In this document: one piece after another, positions 45,983-55,842 of the stretch
Position numbering within the stretch: the stretch's first letter is position 1
Layout: every line of letters begins with the position of its first letter
Assembly (NCBI RefSeq): GCF_033095785.1
Contig: NZ_CP137134.1
Location: 806,001-870,000 of the forward strand
Reading direction: 5' to 3'
Origin: Nitrosospira sp. Is2
GTDB taxonomy: Bacteria; Pseudomonadota; Gammaproteobacteria; Burkholderiales; Nitrosomonadaceae
DNA: 64,000 nucleotides
The notes under the pieces: generated by a model
What the model saw: the letters and a program-made list of their open reading frames with translations, nothing else
Database searches by the model: none
What the model was told of the DNA's origin: nothing
Position numbers and translations under genes: made by a program

Positions 45983-46155
45983 CGAGTTTGCATTGCTTTG
46001 GTGCAAAGGACCCTGCCGTGCCTCAACCCCTGGTGGGAGTGCTACCGAGGAGTTAGGCGCTAGAGATGCGGAAGCCAGCGGCAGCGGCCAGCGCCGCGCC
46101 AGCGATCATGGAGCAGCCTCTAACGCCGCCGTCTTTGACGACTGGAGAGACAAAT

Positions 46156-47211
46156 ATGAAGACGGCAGAGTTGCTGACGCAGCGTTTGGGGCTCGTCTAT
46201 CGGTGGTACCAAGGCATGGTCAATCCGGATACCGCGATGTTTGAGTATCTCTACCTCCCCCAGGCCAACGACTTCGTCCGCGAGAAATCCCCCATCCGGG
46301 ACATTGCCACTGTGTGGGATGTGGAAGTGCTCAGCGATTTCCTGAACAGGCATGAACTTCGACCACTGATCGAGAAGTCGCTGCGGCACTACGGTGATTA
46401 CCTCGTGGAACGCGGCGAGTACCTGATCCTCGACCCCCGCGGCCTGGAGGAGCCTTCGTGCATCGCCCACAGCGCCTTCATGATCCTGGCGCTGCTGCAT
46501 CCCCCGTCGCCGCGCAGGACCCAGAAAGTCGCCGCCCTCGCCGGGGGAATACTCCGGCAGCAGAGGCCGAACGGCTCGTATAAAGTGTACTTCCGCGACC
46601 TGCCCGACCATGGAGAGGAACTGTACGCCGGCGAGGCCATGCTCGCTCTTCTCGAAACCTACCGGCAGTTACAGGACCCTCGGTACCTCCAAAGCGTGGA
46701 ACGCGCCTTTTCCTATTATGATGCGCATTACTTCGGACGCGCGCTCGTAACGGAGGACATGCTGGTCTTCTTCGCCAACTGGCAATCCCAGGCCTGCCGC
46801 CTCTTGTTCGAGTGTACTCAGAGCGCTGGTATCAAACGGGACGTTGCCGACTACGTCTGCCGCATGCACGACCAGATCATCAAGCGGGGCTTCTACGAAA
46901 ACGTCGAGCGCGACCCAGCCGCGCAAGTATCGGTGGAAGTGGCCTGCGCGCTGGAGGGCCTCAACGACACCTATGCGTTCACCCGCACCTCAAATGATGA
47001 GCGCGCCGAACGCTACCGGCAGTGCATCTGCACCGGTCTGGCATACCTGCTCAGGCTGCAATGCACCCACGACGGCACGGAAAGAGAACGGGGCGGCTTC
47101 GGCCTCACGTTACATAATCGCACGCAGCGGATCGACATCACCGGCCATGCCGCGAGCGCCTTCCTGAAGAGCATGGAGAACGGGATCGAATGCGCGCTGC
47201 CAGCCCCCTGA
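46156..47211 (+). CDS. Alpha/alpha-toroid protein of unknown function
   Basis: The ATG at 46156 follows GGAGAGA and gives 351 residues; the upstream open frame is not conserved-looking. The protein is all-helical with repeated helix pairs, aromatic residues and acidic loops (SCIAHSAFMILALLH, GSYKVYFRDLPDHGEELYAGEAML, LVTEDMLVFFANWQSQACR, GGFGLTLHNRTQRIDITGH). This resembles six-hairpin or LanC-like toroids. It has no signal peptide. It lies 173 bases after the SagB-type gene, which may be its partner. Confidence 0.7.
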   Translation: MKTAELLTQRLGLVYRWYQGMVNPDTAMFEYLYLPQANDFVREKSPIRDIATVWDVEVLSDFLNRHELRPLIEKSLRHYGDYLVERGEYLILDPRGLEEPSCIAHSAFMILALLHPPSPRRTQKVAALAGGILRQQRPNGSYKVYFRDLPDHGEELYAGEAMLALLETYRQLQDPRYLQSVERAFSYYDAHYFGRALVTEDMLVFFANWQSQACRLLFECTQSAGIKRDVADYVCRMHDQIIKRGFYENVERDPAAQVSVEVACALEGLNDTYAFTRTSNDERAERYRQCICTGLAYLLRLQCTHDGTERERGGFGLTLHNRTQRIDITGHAASAFLKSMENGIECALPAP

Positions 47212-47377
47212 ACATTCCCATTCATTCACCTTCGCATCGACATTCCTGATGTTTCACCCGAATTTATTCGTCGCTCATTCTGAGCATCCAGTGCTACCAT
47301 TTCGAAGTTTGGATACATTCACAAATCCTGCCGAAACCCCGACAGTAACTTTCCTTTACCCCTACATTTAGCAACAC

Positions 47378-48370
47378 GTGACAGTACAGACAAACACGCC
47401 CAGTGGGGAAACTTCACCCATCCGGCTAGTGATTCACGGCGGCGCCGGCACTATCACGCGCGCCCGGCTGAAAGCGGAACGCGAACAGGCTTATACGCAG
47501 GTACTTGAGCAGTCGCTGACCGCTGGCTATTCAGTGCTTGCAGCGGGCGGCAGCAGCATCGATGCCGTGATTGCAGCGCTCGTTGTGATGGAAGATTCGC
47601 CTTTATTCAATGCCGGCAAGGGCGCGGTATTCAGTAATGCCGGCCGCATCGAACTGGACGCATCAATCATGGACGGCTCCACGCTCATGGCCGGTTCGGT
47701 TGCCGGGGTCACGGCGGTACGCAACCCCATCCGTGCCGCCCACGCCGTGATGACGCAAAGCCCGCACGTGATGCTGATAGGCCACGGTGCAGACGCCTTC
47801 GCTGCCGAGAAAGGGCTAGAGATCGTCGATCCTTCCTATTTTCACACCGAGTTCCGCTGGAATCAGTTGCAAAAAGCCATTGCCCAGGAACGCCTCCTCC
47901 AAGACCATGACGCGCTTTCGGACACGCCGCGGCCCGGCGCGGACGAAAAGACGGATAAAAAGCGCGGAACAGTGGGTGCCGTGGCGCTGGATCGCCGGGG
48001 AAATCTCGCGGCCGGCACCTCGACCGGCGGGCTCACGAACAAGCGCTTCGGACGGGTAGGAGACTCGCCGATCATCGGCGCCGGAACCTATGCGGACAAT
48101 CGCTCGGTTGCGTTATCCGCCACCGGCAGCGGAGAAATGTTCATCCGTACCTGTGCGGCCTTCAACACAGCGGCACAGGTGCGGCTGCTACACCTTCCGA
48201 TCATCGAGGCGGCGGATAACGCGCTAGCGGAAGTCGCCGCTATTGGCGGCGATGGCGGTTTGATCGTGCTAGACCCAAAAGGCAATTATGCGATGCGTTT
48301 CAACACCCGCGGCATGTTTCGGGGCACTATTGGCGACGACGGGGTTGCTCGGGTGGGAATTTTTTCATGA
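47378..48370 (+). CDS. iaaA: Isoaspartyl peptidase / L-asparaginase (Ntn hydrolase)
   Basis: The 330-residue precursor starts with GTG. The N-terminal block RLVIHGGAGTI and the DSPLFNAGKGAVF loop are diagnostic. Thr198 in KRGTVGAVALD is the expected self-cleavage point and catalytic nucleophile, and GTYADNRSVALSATGSGE follows in the beta chain. It cleaves isoaspartyl dipeptides and asparagine. Two partial, decayed relatives lie at 49758 and 55843. Confidence 0.94.
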   Translation: MTVQTNTPSGETSPIRLVIHGGAGTITRARLKAEREQAYTQVLEQSLTAGYSVLAAGGSSIDAVIAALVVMEDSPLFNAGKGAVFSNAGRIELDASIMDGSTLMAGSVAGVTAVRNPIRAAHAVMTQSPHVMLIGHGADAFAAEKGLEIVDPSYFHTEFRWNQLQKAIAQERLLQDHDALSDTPRPGADEKTDKKRGTVGAVALDRRGNLAAGTSTGGLTNKRFGRVGDSPIIGAGTYADNRSVALSATGSGEMFIRTCAAFNTAAQVRLLHLPIIEAADNALAEVAAIGGDGGLIVLDPKGNYAMRFNTRGMFRGTIGDDGVARVGIFS

Positions 48371-48537
48371 GTTACCACCCAGGGGAGCAAGCACAGTTGA
48401 GAGCAGCAATTCCGAGAAAAAAGCGAGTACTCCTTCGGCTCCTCTGTTCTCGGTCGCCCGAATCCGCCCTTCGGTACTGTTGCGGCATGGCATAACGAGC
48501 AACATATGTCGGCCCACCGCATCCAAGCGATTGTGCC

Positions 48538-48745
48538 GAGGGGGATCAGCCGATTTGGCTGAAGCCTTCGTCAAGACCTTCAGACGAAAACGTGTATGTG
48601 CATGATGCAAAAACCCTTATGTCACAGCTTGCTCACTGGTTCGAGGATTACAACGAACACCAGCCTCCAAGGGGTTAAAGATGAATTCCCACGGCAATTC
48701 ATCCGCAACCGTTACTACCCGCATCCCATCCGGTTAATAGGGGTA
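48538..48745 (+). pseudogene. IS3-family transposase remnant
   Basis: Three short frames read in order match the C-terminus of an IS3-type OrfB integrase: ADLAEAFVKTFRRKR, then YVHDAKTLMSQLAHWFEDYN, then EFPRQFIRNRYYPHPIR. At least two frameshifts separate them. The N-terminal part and both inverted repeats are missing. The region 48371-48537 shows nothing else. Confidence 0.8.
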
Positions 48746-48792
48746 ACCAAGCGGCGGAATTGAACCCCACCCCTTGGCTCGATGAAGTCGAC

Positions 48793-49242
48793 TTATTTCT
48801 TAAGTTTCATGGTCACGCCGCTGGGGCCAAGAGTGAATTGTACGCCCTTTGTGTTAGAGACCAAATCCACTCTCACCCCGTTCTGATTCTGCATCGTGGA
48901 GGCAGCACCTCCGCCCCCTGCCGTCACCCCGGCACCAATGGCCGTGTAACTGCCGTTGAAGTCGTCAAGGCTCTTCAGGTGATATACCTTGCCAGTGGCC
49001 TCGATCTTGCTCATGCCCACGTCACCGACCGAGAGTCCGTCAACTTCGATTGGGTAAGTCTTCCCTTTGTACGTGAGCGTCCCGCTGCCCCAGCTAACCC
49101 CTACGCCGATTGAGGCCGATCCCGCACTCAATTTTATCGTTGCGTCCGGGGTCTTCGTCTCCTCAGCCTGCGCCGCGGTCAGCCCTAGGCTCAACAATGC
49201 TACCGCCAGAAATTTAAGCCCCACGATTCGTTTCATTATCAT
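48793..49242 (-). CDS. Hypothetical exported protein
   Basis: The 149-residue protein has AGGAG seven bases before ATG and a signal peptide ending near AAQAEE. The mature part is a small beta-rich domain with GSASIGVGVSWGSGTLTYKG and GAGVTAGGGGAAS. It loosely recalls the DUF1134/EipA type of periplasmic beta protein, but I am not sure. It is convergent with the IS3 remnant. Confidence 0.7.
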   Translation of the reverse strand: MIMKRIVGLKFLAVALLSLGLTAAQAEETKTPDATIKLSAGSASIGVGVSWGSGTLTYKGKTYPIEVDGLSVGDVGMSKIEATGKVYHLKSLDDFNGSYTAIGAGVTAGGGGAASTMQNQNGVRVDLVSNTKGVQFTLGPSGVTMKLKK

Positions 49243-49503
49243 TTGACCACTCCTTTTTTCAAAACTTTAGATGGTGCGATGCCTTGCATGAGGCTCCTCA
49301 CCAAAAAAGCCTCCCTTTCTTTATAGGTCGTTATCAGAACAAGTTCAAATCGAATCGAATTTGATATATCGGTAATGAATGAGCGACCGTAGAAATGAAT
49401 TGAGTGATTTTTTCCCCGCTTACCTATTCTGCGATTAAACCGCGTTGACGAGAGAAACCACGCGTAAGCGACAAATTTTGTGATTGAAAAAGTAACTTAA
49501 GAC

Positions 49504-49745
49504 TTAGCCCAATTTTGGGGGGTTGAGGCGCGGGAGAATAACGGTGCCGAGAGAAAAAAGTGACCGAATACAAAAGAATGGAAGTCGGCAAGAATCCCCA
49601 CAAATACGGGGAACCGATGTTGTGTTGAGGAAGGCTATGGCCGCCAATTCATCAGTGCTGCGAGCATCCGTACCCGAGGGTGGGGACGCAATCCGTGCTT
49701 CTTCCGAATTGTCCAAAGCGTTTGCACATAACTGGAACTCTGCCT
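49504..49745 (-). pseudogene. Decayed small gene, copy 1
   Basis: The minus strand reads SKAEFQLCANALDNSEEARI, later DELAA and NTTSV, with no intact start (an extra T splits the ATG). The same pattern recurs at 52141-52392. I do not recognise the protein family. Confidence 0.55.
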
Positions 49746-49757
49746 TTGAACATCGCG

Positions 49758-49841
49758 CGGGTAGGGATTTTCGAATGAGCTACTACCCAGGATGAATAAG
49801 CAGAGTTTAGGCCGGAACTCCTAAAAAAAACGAAACACCTT
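49758..49841 (+). pseudogene. 3' tail of a second isoaspartyl peptidase copy
   Basis: GCGCGGGTAGGGATTTTCGA then TGA reads ARVGIFE-stop and parallels ARVGIFS-stop at the end of the intact gene at 48346-48370. The similarity continues about 60 bases past the stop in both places (AGCTACTACCCAGG against AGTTACCACCCAGG). Only this tail survives. Confidence 0.65.
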
Positions 49842-49884
49842 CAACAGCTTTTGTATAGTAGCGCCACGAAACCGAAAATAGATT

Positions 49885-51231
49885 TCATCGCCACTTTATT
49901 CGGACTGGAATGCCGCCTTTGGGTCGCAGGGTTACCGCCATTTCAACCTCGACTTCATCCTTGTTGAGCAACTCTAAATCACAGTGCTGAATTATCATGC
50001 TTAACAAAAGCTGGGCTTCCAGTAATGCAAAATGACTAGCAATACAGCTTCGCTCCCCTGTCCCGAAAGGCATAAACGAGAACCTCCGATTCTCGGGTAT
50101 TAAAAACCGTTCTGGGTCAAACTGCTCGGGTTGTGGCCAAAAATCGGCGTGATGATGAAGATTGAAGATACTGAATATTGCGGGTCTTCCGGCCTTTAAA
50201 AAATAACCATCGACCTCGGTATCCTTATTAACCTTACGCAGCAGAATGCCGGCAGGGGGACGGAGGCGCATCGATTCGTTGAGTATCGCTCTGGCATAAA
50301 CAAGCTGCTGCAAATCTTCTGCATTCGGTATTTTTCCTTGCAGCAAGCCATCCAGTTCCTCATGCAGTTTGGCGAGAACATTGGGATGCCGGGCCAGCAA
50401 ATATAAGGTCCAGCTCAATAAATTTGCGGTGGTTTCATGCCCTGCACTGAAAATGGTGATAACTTCATCACGAATCTGCCTATCAGTCATCTTTTCACCA
50501 CTGCTGTCATCACGTGCTTTTAACAGCATATCCAATAAGTCATTTTGCGCCGAGGAGGTCTTGCGGCGTTGTTCGATGATTCCGTAAATGACATCGTCAA
50601 TTATTCCCAATGCCTCTCTGAATTTTTGATTGGCCGGCGTTGGTACATACAACGGGAGAGTCAAAGGACTTACGATGGTTTTAGCGGCATACCTCAGCAA
50701 AGTATCCAAAGATGGAGCGATACGTTCCATTTTGTCGAGCACACTGGTACTGAACATGGTCTGGGTGATGACTTCTAACGTAAGCTTCGTCATTTCACTA
50801 GAGAGGTTAACCTGTGCACCATCACCTAGTTGCCGCCATCGATCCAACATATTATTGCCAGCGGTGACGATTTGCGGCAGCAGCGAGGTTATGTTGCTTC
50901 TCTGAAAAACCCCCTGCATTAACCGCCGTTGTCTTTGCCATAAATCTCCCTGACTTGTTACTAATCCCTGACCTAAAATCAATGCCAGACCTGTTGGTTT
51001 GTCAGGATTGTAGATTTTTACAAAAACATCTCTTTGCTTGATCAAGGCTTGTTCGATCAGTTTTGGGTGACTGAATAAATAAAATTGGCGGGTAGCTAAC
51101 CTGAAGCTGACCAGGTCACCATAATCTCGCTGCCAGTCACAAAGCGCTTGAAACGGATTCGCAATCATCTGGCTTAAATTGCCCAGCAGAAAATCGCCTT
51201 TGACCTGTGGAACTGTTTTGTTATGTGTCAT
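49885..51231 (-). CDS. Cytochrome P450
   Basis: The ATG at 51231 gives 448 residues; ATG 51273 would add 14. Neither has a good ribosome binding site. The I-helix AGHETT, the ExxR helix NESMRLRPP, and the haem loop FMPFGTGERSCIASHFAL are intact. No membrane anchor is seen, so it is a soluble class I-type P450 needing external redox partners, which are not encoded nearby. The FMPFGxGxRxC pattern resembles CYP4/CYP102-like fatty-acid hydroxylases, but substrate is not assured. Confidence 0.93.
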   Translation of the reverse strand: MTHNKTVPQVKGDFLLGNLSQMIANPFQALCDWQRDYGDLVSFRLATRQFYLFSHPKLIEQALIKQRDVFVKIYNPDKPTGLALILGQGLVTSQGDLWQRQRRLMQGVFQRSNITSLLPQIVTAGNNMLDRWRQLGDGAQVNLSSEMTKLTLEVITQTMFSTSVLDKMERIAPSLDTLLRYAAKTIVSPLTLPLYVPTPANQKFREALGIIDDVIYGIIEQRRKTSSAQNDLLDMLLKARDDSSGEKMTDRQIRDEVITIFSAGHETTANLLSWTLYLLARHPNVLAKLHEELDGLLQGKIPNAEDLQQLVYARAILNESMRLRPPAGILLRKVNKDTEVDGYFLKAGRPAIFSIFNLHHHADFWPQPEQFDPERFLIPENRRFSFMPFGTGERSCIASHFALLEAQLLLSMIIQHCDLELLNKDEVEVEMAVTLRPKGGIPVRIKWR

Positions 51232-51480
51232 CGTCAATACAATTGGAAATTTCAATGACGGTTTCATTAGCATTCAATTCAGCGTATGCATCAATCAGAT
51301 GCAATAAGCCAAACAAAAGCAAACTCACTGTCGGTTCTTGTCCAGTTCTCGCTATTCTGCTGCCTTCAGCGGCAAATCAGTATAGCCGACATTGAAAGCC
51401 ATCAAGCCTCGGCAAGTGCTTGGATACCAAAAGACGAAAGGCGCCAGTGGAAGCTTGTTTTTGAACTGAAAGGATAGGTA

Positions 51481-52035
51481 ATGTACGCACATATTCGGCA
51501 GGTGCTGGTTTTATGCGTTGGCTGTGTCATTTCGTCTGGCGGCAACGCAGATGAGCGACGAACACCGTCATGGCTGCATGAAGTCAAGCTGGGGGTGCTG
51601 CACCACGATACCAGTAGTTTGTGGAGTGGCTTCCGCCGTGAAAGCGGGGTGGATGTTAATCTCGAAGCGATTTTTTCGCCTCAGATCAAAATTCTCGGAG
51701 GGGCCATTCGTCCCGCCTTTGGCGGCTCGGTGAATACGGCTGGCGACACCTCCAAGCTCTACGCGGGCCTTCGTTGGCAATATGAACACATCAGCGGAAT
51801 ATTCTTCGGTGTGGGACTGGGCGGTGCGGTTCATAACGGCGATCTTCACTTACAGCACAACGACAGGAAGGCTCTCGGGTCAAGGGTTCTGTTTCATATA
51901 CCGATTGAAATTGGATATCGTTTCGACGACAAAAGTGCGCTATCGGCATACTTCGATCATATCTCCAACGCATACCTTGCTGACGCCAACGAGGGCATGG
52001 ATACCTTGGGCGTACGGTATGGCTACCGCTTCTGA
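51481..52035 (+). CDS. PagL-type lipid A 3-O-deacylase
   Basis: The 184-residue protein has a signal peptide (about 1-22) and an eight-stranded outer-membrane barrel pattern ending in aromatic RYGYRF. The catalytic segment FDHISNAYLADANEGMD carries the His-Ser-Glu set of PagL. It removes the 3-O acyl chain from lipid A in the outer membrane. It is divergent from the P450. Confidence 0.88.
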   Translation: MYAHIRQVLVLCVGCVISSGGNADERRTPSWLHEVKLGVLHHDTSSLWSGFRRESGVDVNLEAIFSPQIKILGGAIRPAFGGSVNTAGDTSKLYAGLRWQYEHISGIFFGVGLGGAVHNGDLHLQHNDRKALGSRVLFHIPIEIGYRFDDKSALSAYFDHISNAYLADANEGMDTLGVRYGYRF

Positions 52036-52140
52036 CGCGCTATCTACTTTAAGTTGCGTGCCCCGGAATGATTACCCTCCCCTCGCGGAATGTGTGCCGG
52101 AAATACCGCCCGGTCACTACTTTTTCTACCCGCGCATTAA

Positions 52141-52392
52141 TCACAGTTTTCTCTTTGCAGCGGCCTCATTCGGGGTGCGATAGTCCCAGGCGATATGGGC
52201 AGATCTGTGTTTCACCAGCCGGCATGTGAAGCATAAGCGGGCACCTGCCCGGACTGATGTCGTATTGCGGAGGAGTGCCGCCGCCAATTCATCCAGTGCC
52301 ACGATTATCTACGGCTTAAGCACGGACGCAATCCTTGCATCTTCCGGATTGTCCAAAGCGTTCGCCCATAACTGGAACTCTGCCTTTGACAT
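52141..52392 (-). pseudogene. Decayed small gene, copy 2
   Basis: From ATG 52392 the frame reads MSKAEFQLWANALDNPEDAR and IASVLKP, then one TAG at 52309-52311, then IIVALDELAAALLRNTTSVR and further to AWDYRTPNEAAAKRKL before TGA at 52141. So 84 codons with one internal stop. It shares about 40 aligned residues with the remnant at 49504-49745. The family is unknown to me. The rest of 52036-52461 shows nothing. Confidence 0.6.
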
Positions 52393-52461
52393 TTGAATTC
52401 CATCATCTAATCTGAGTAGTGGACTCTTCAGTACTTTAAACGCCATCTGCCGGAGCACACA

Positions 52462-54162
52462 ATGATAATTAACAATTGCTTCAAAGTCCGCAGCCTCATC
52501 CTGGCCGCAGCCGCTGGTTTAAGTCTGGTTTTTGCCCTACCCGCGCACGCTACTGCACTGAAAATTCTCCAGCGCTTTGATTCAACCAATTCAGTGTTAT
52601 TCCTGCAAAATGACTGGAACCCGGCAAATGGAACTACGTACTGGGGACCTATTGCCGTGTCTCAAAGCACAGATCCTGTCCCTACTGACTTTACTGGCGC
52701 AAACGTTGCAGGAAGCTTTTCCGTTGGGGCGGATCTTTGGGAGACCGTTTCGATAAAAAGTCCTGCCGGGACACAGTTCAATCTGCAGGGAACCCAGGAA
52801 ATACAGCTTGTCGCCCGCCCGGGGTATGTGACTGACAGACCCTATGTCAGTGTCGTGTTGCGCCTGACCATGCAGGACGGCAGCATCTGGGACCAGCCCA
52901 AGGTGCTGGCAAACAATGTGTGGCAAACAGCAGCGTTTCTGGTTAAGGAAGGTTCCTTCGCTCTTGCCGAGTGGGGGCCACCGGGAGCGTTCGACCTTGG
53001 CAAGGTTACCTCATGGGAAGTTATCCTGGTAGACCTGCCTCCTGGCAATAACCACTATATCAACCTTCATACCCTCTACACGAAGGGAAACTATGAAACA
53101 CCGGGAACCGCTGCAGAGCCATTCGCAGTAGAGTTTTCCTCTGGAGACGGGAGCGTTCTGTTCCGCCATGCTGACTGGAACCCAACAGATGGCGACACCG
53201 ACTGGTTATATCATGTACGCACGCACCAACATTACTACAATCCATTTGGATTTGTGAAGGCGGTCTACCGCTCCGAAGGCGACCCATGGGAAACCGTATC
53301 CTTGCGTAAGGAAGCACAGACCCACTTCGACTTGACGGCCAGCGGCGGCGGGCAAATCGTAGCTTTAGTGAATGCCGACCAGAATTTCGATCCGAATGCA
53401 TTGGTCATGAGCCTGACCATGCAGGATGGGAGCGTCTGGCAACAGGGAAAGCAACTGGATGTGGTGAGTAAGAATGCCTTAAGCCACTTTACGCCCGCGG
53501 GCGACATCGTGCTGCCATACAGGTTTTCGCTTGATCCCCAAGGAAAGGGCTGGGCCCGGGCAGCCTGGGGGCCAATGGGTAACTTCGACCTCAGCCGGAT
53601 CAAAGCGTGGGAACTGTCGTTCAATAATCTTGGGGAGGGGGAAAAATCCGTCTTGCTGAGCAGCATTGGCATTATGGAAGCTTCTTTAGTAAAAGCGGAT
53701 AACACGTTTGGAGCCACCGGCCAGGCACAATGGCTACAGCGCGGCTTTGCTTCTGATGGAGTGACTGCGGACATTAGTTCAGACGGCTTCGGAAATAGCC
53801 TGTACATTGCCTCGGAAACTCCGGTAAACGGGTTGGGGCTGGGCTTCAACCTTGAGATCACCAACAGCTATGTAAACTCGTCCCCGGATGCGGTTATCTT
53901 CAAGCTGACCACAAGTGATGGAAAAGTCTGGCAGCAAAGCTTTGGTCTGCCCGAAGCTGGACGATCAATCCGCAGGATTTACACCTCTTGCCCGTCCCCT
54001 TGGACAATGGTACGCCCAGACCCGGATGATTCTCGCTGCAAGTATATATTGGGAGCGTTTTACGGGATGAGCTCTGCCGTTACGAAATGGGAAGTAATTC
54101 TAAACAGACCGCCTGCCGGCGAGCACAAAGTGGGGGTTAACCTTCTCTCCACAGTTCAATAA
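52462..54162 (+). CDS. Secreted protein of three related domains, unknown function
   Basis: The 566-residue protein has GGAG before its ATG and a signal peptide ending near PAHAT. Three units of about 170 residues follow (about 32-215, 216-405 and 406-566). They share a VLFxxxDWNP opening (units 1 and 2), LTMQDGSxWxQ (LTTSDGKVWQQ in unit 3), AxWGPxGxFDLxxIxxWE and a closing beta segment. The pattern suggests repeated beta-sandwich, perhaps carbohydrate-binding, modules. It is followed by a GH114 enzyme on the same strand, a likely partner. Confidence 0.75.
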   Translation: MIINNCFKVRSLILAAAAGLSLVFALPAHATALKILQRFDSTNSVLFLQNDWNPANGTTYWGPIAVSQSTDPVPTDFTGANVAGSFSVGADLWETVSIKSPAGTQFNLQGTQEIQLVARPGYVTDRPYVSVVLRLTMQDGSIWDQPKVLANNVWQTAAFLVKEGSFALAEWGPPGAFDLGKVTSWEVILVDLPPGNNHYINLHTLYTKGNYETPGTAAEPFAVEFSSGDGSVLFRHADWNPTDGDTDWLYHVRTHQHYYNPFGFVKAVYRSEGDPWETVSLRKEAQTHFDLTASGGGQIVALVNADQNFDPNALVMSLTMQDGSVWQQGKQLDVVSKNALSHFTPAGDIVLPYRFSLDPQGKGWARAAWGPMGNFDLSRIKAWELSFNNLGEGEKSVLLSSIGIMEASLVKADNTFGATGQAQWLQRGFASDGVTADISSDGFGNSLYIASETPVNGLGLGFNLEITNSYVNSSPDAVIFKLTTSDGKVWQQSFGLPEAGRSIRRIYTSCPSPWTMVRPDPDDSRCKYILGAFYGMSSAVTKWEVILNRPPAGEHKVGVNLLSTVQ

Positions 54163-54239
54163 GCGGTAGCTGTGAGACAGCCTTTGACGTCACGTGCACC
54201 GTGACCTACTGAAGATCCCGAAGAAGGAAGGGCCCTGCC

Positions 54240-55625
54240 ATGCAAACACGATATCACCCCGGAACAATTTTCAAACCCATCATTAACTTAATAAAAAGAC
54301 TGACAGTTTATAAGGTGTGCCTGATCAAACAGGGAAAAAGCGTAATTCAACTGCTCGTAGCTGCAGGCATCACTCTGCTCGCGGCAAGTGCAGGTTTTGC
54401 CGAGTCCATTTTTCCATCTGGTTTATCGAATAAAAGAGGTTCGTCCACGTCGCAGCCCTTGGAAGTTCTTGGTGTAAAAGACCAGCAAGGCTCAGATGAT
54501 AATTTTGATAAATACATAGAATTCAATAGTGATCAAGATGGATACGTAGGAGATTTCAGGTTCAACCTGCCGGCCATGCCTGGCAAGGTGATTCAGAAAT
54601 TAATATTGCATGCCAATTATCGGGGACCGGAAACTTCCTTTCAGAAATGGGAATTTGAATTGCTTGATGTTAAAACCGGCAAATGGGTTTATATCGCAGA
54701 CAATCGCGATGTTGCCGACTGGTCCTGGAGTAATATCACAGCAACAATAATGGACCCCAGCCAATTCATAAACGGGCGAAATCAGATAACGTTACGCTAC
54801 GGGGCAAAAAGTAAGGGAGACAATAGCCAGCTTGACTTCGTTGCGTTCGAAATAAAAAGTGTAGGATCCAATCGGCCTGTAGATGCGTCAGGAACAGGTA
54901 GTGATCGGGGAAGCCATGGAAATCGCTGGCAACCGGCTCCTGGGTTAAAGTGGCAAATTCAATATACTGATCCGCTCGATACGTCTTTGAATGTCGATGT
55001 TTATAACATCGACCTGTTTGATACCAGTGCGGCGGTTATCTCAGCACTGCGATCAAAGGGTAAGCATGTCATCTGTTATTTTAGCGCGGGTAGCTATGAA
55101 GACTGGCGTCCTGATAGCCGCGCATTTCCGGCCTCGGTTCTCGGCCGGAATCTCGATGGCTGGCCGGGTGAGAGATGGCTCGATGTGCGCAAACTGGAGG
55201 TTCTGATTCCCATCATGCGGGCTCGCATGGAACAAGCTGCTAAAAAAGGCTGCGACGGTGTCGATCCTGACAATGTTGACGGCTATAGCAACAATACAGG
55301 CTTTCCTCTCAACTACAATGATCAGCTGGTTTTTAATATAGCCCTTGCTGACGCAGCACATGATCTTGGACTTGCTATAGGTTTGAAAAATAATCTTGAA
55401 CAAATCAAGCATCTTATAAATTATTTCGACTTTGCTGTGAATGAACAATGCTTCCAGGACGGTGAATGCAACGCGCTCAAACCATTTGTTGATGTCGGGA
55501 AAGCTGTTTTCGGTATTGAATATCATCTCTCAAACAGAAGTTTTTGCCCGCAAGCAAATACAATGAATTTTGATTTTCTAACGAAGAATTTGTCCCTGGA
55601 TGCGAAAAGGGTACCTTGCAGGTAG
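54240..55625 (+). CDS. Endo-alpha-1,4-polygalactosaminidase, GH114 family
   Basis: The 461-residue protein has AAGGAAGG upstream and an unusually long signal peptide (hydrophobic core about 37-54). Residues about 65-210 form a beta-sandwich, probably sugar-binding. The GH114 barrel spans about 235-461: KWQIQYTDPLD, CYFSAGSYEDWRPD near residue 277 and CDGVDPDNVDGYSN near residue 338, which hold the catalytic acids. It should cut galactosamine-rich exopolysaccharide outside the cell or in the periplasm. Confidence 0.88.
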   Translation: MQTRYHPGTIFKPIINLIKRLTVYKVCLIKQGKSVIQLLVAAGITLLAASAGFAESIFPSGLSNKRGSSTSQPLEVLGVKDQQGSDDNFDKYIEFNSDQDGYVGDFRFNLPAMPGKVIQKLILHANYRGPETSFQKWEFELLDVKTGKWVYIADNRDVADWSWSNITATIMDPSQFINGRNQITLRYGAKSKGDNSQLDFVAFEIKSVGSNRPVDASGTGSDRGSHGNRWQPAPGLKWQIQYTDPLDTSLNVDVYNIDLFDTSAAVISALRSKGKHVICYFSAGSYEDWRPDSRAFPASVLGRNLDGWPGERWLDVRKLEVLIPIMRARMEQAAKKGCDGVDPDNVDGYSNNTGFPLNYNDQLVFNIALADAAHDLGLAIGLKNNLEQIKHLINYFDFAVNEQCFQDGECNALKPFVDVGKAVFGIEYHLSNRSFCPQANTMNFDFLTKNLSLDAKRVPCR

Positions 55626-55842
55626 TCATATTCATACTTAAATGAAACAGGCAGGAAGAGAATAACAAGTTCAAGGGAAGCTGGTCGGCGCATTGCTCGA
55701 CAATGCGGCTGTAATTAGTGGGGCGGCGGGAATGTGCCGGCCGCCGTATGGCGATCGACCCATCCTTCGCTTCGCTTCACGACCGTACTACCCGATATGC
55801 CCGCTCGCACATCAAAGCGAGCAGTGCTCGCTCAGCCGAACT

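Larger units (their letters stand above)
49243..49884. other. 640-base region of decayed sequence
   Basis: It holds the promoter side of the exported-protein gene at its left end, then the two gene remnants annotated separately. The remainder (49260-49500) is AT-rich with no coding signal. It looks like a scar of repeated insertion and loss. Confidence 0.55.

Noticed and set aside
48760..49113. 117-codon plus frame opposite the exported protein at 48793
   Set aside because: The minus-strand gene has a signal peptide and good ribosome binding site; the plus frame is its shadow.
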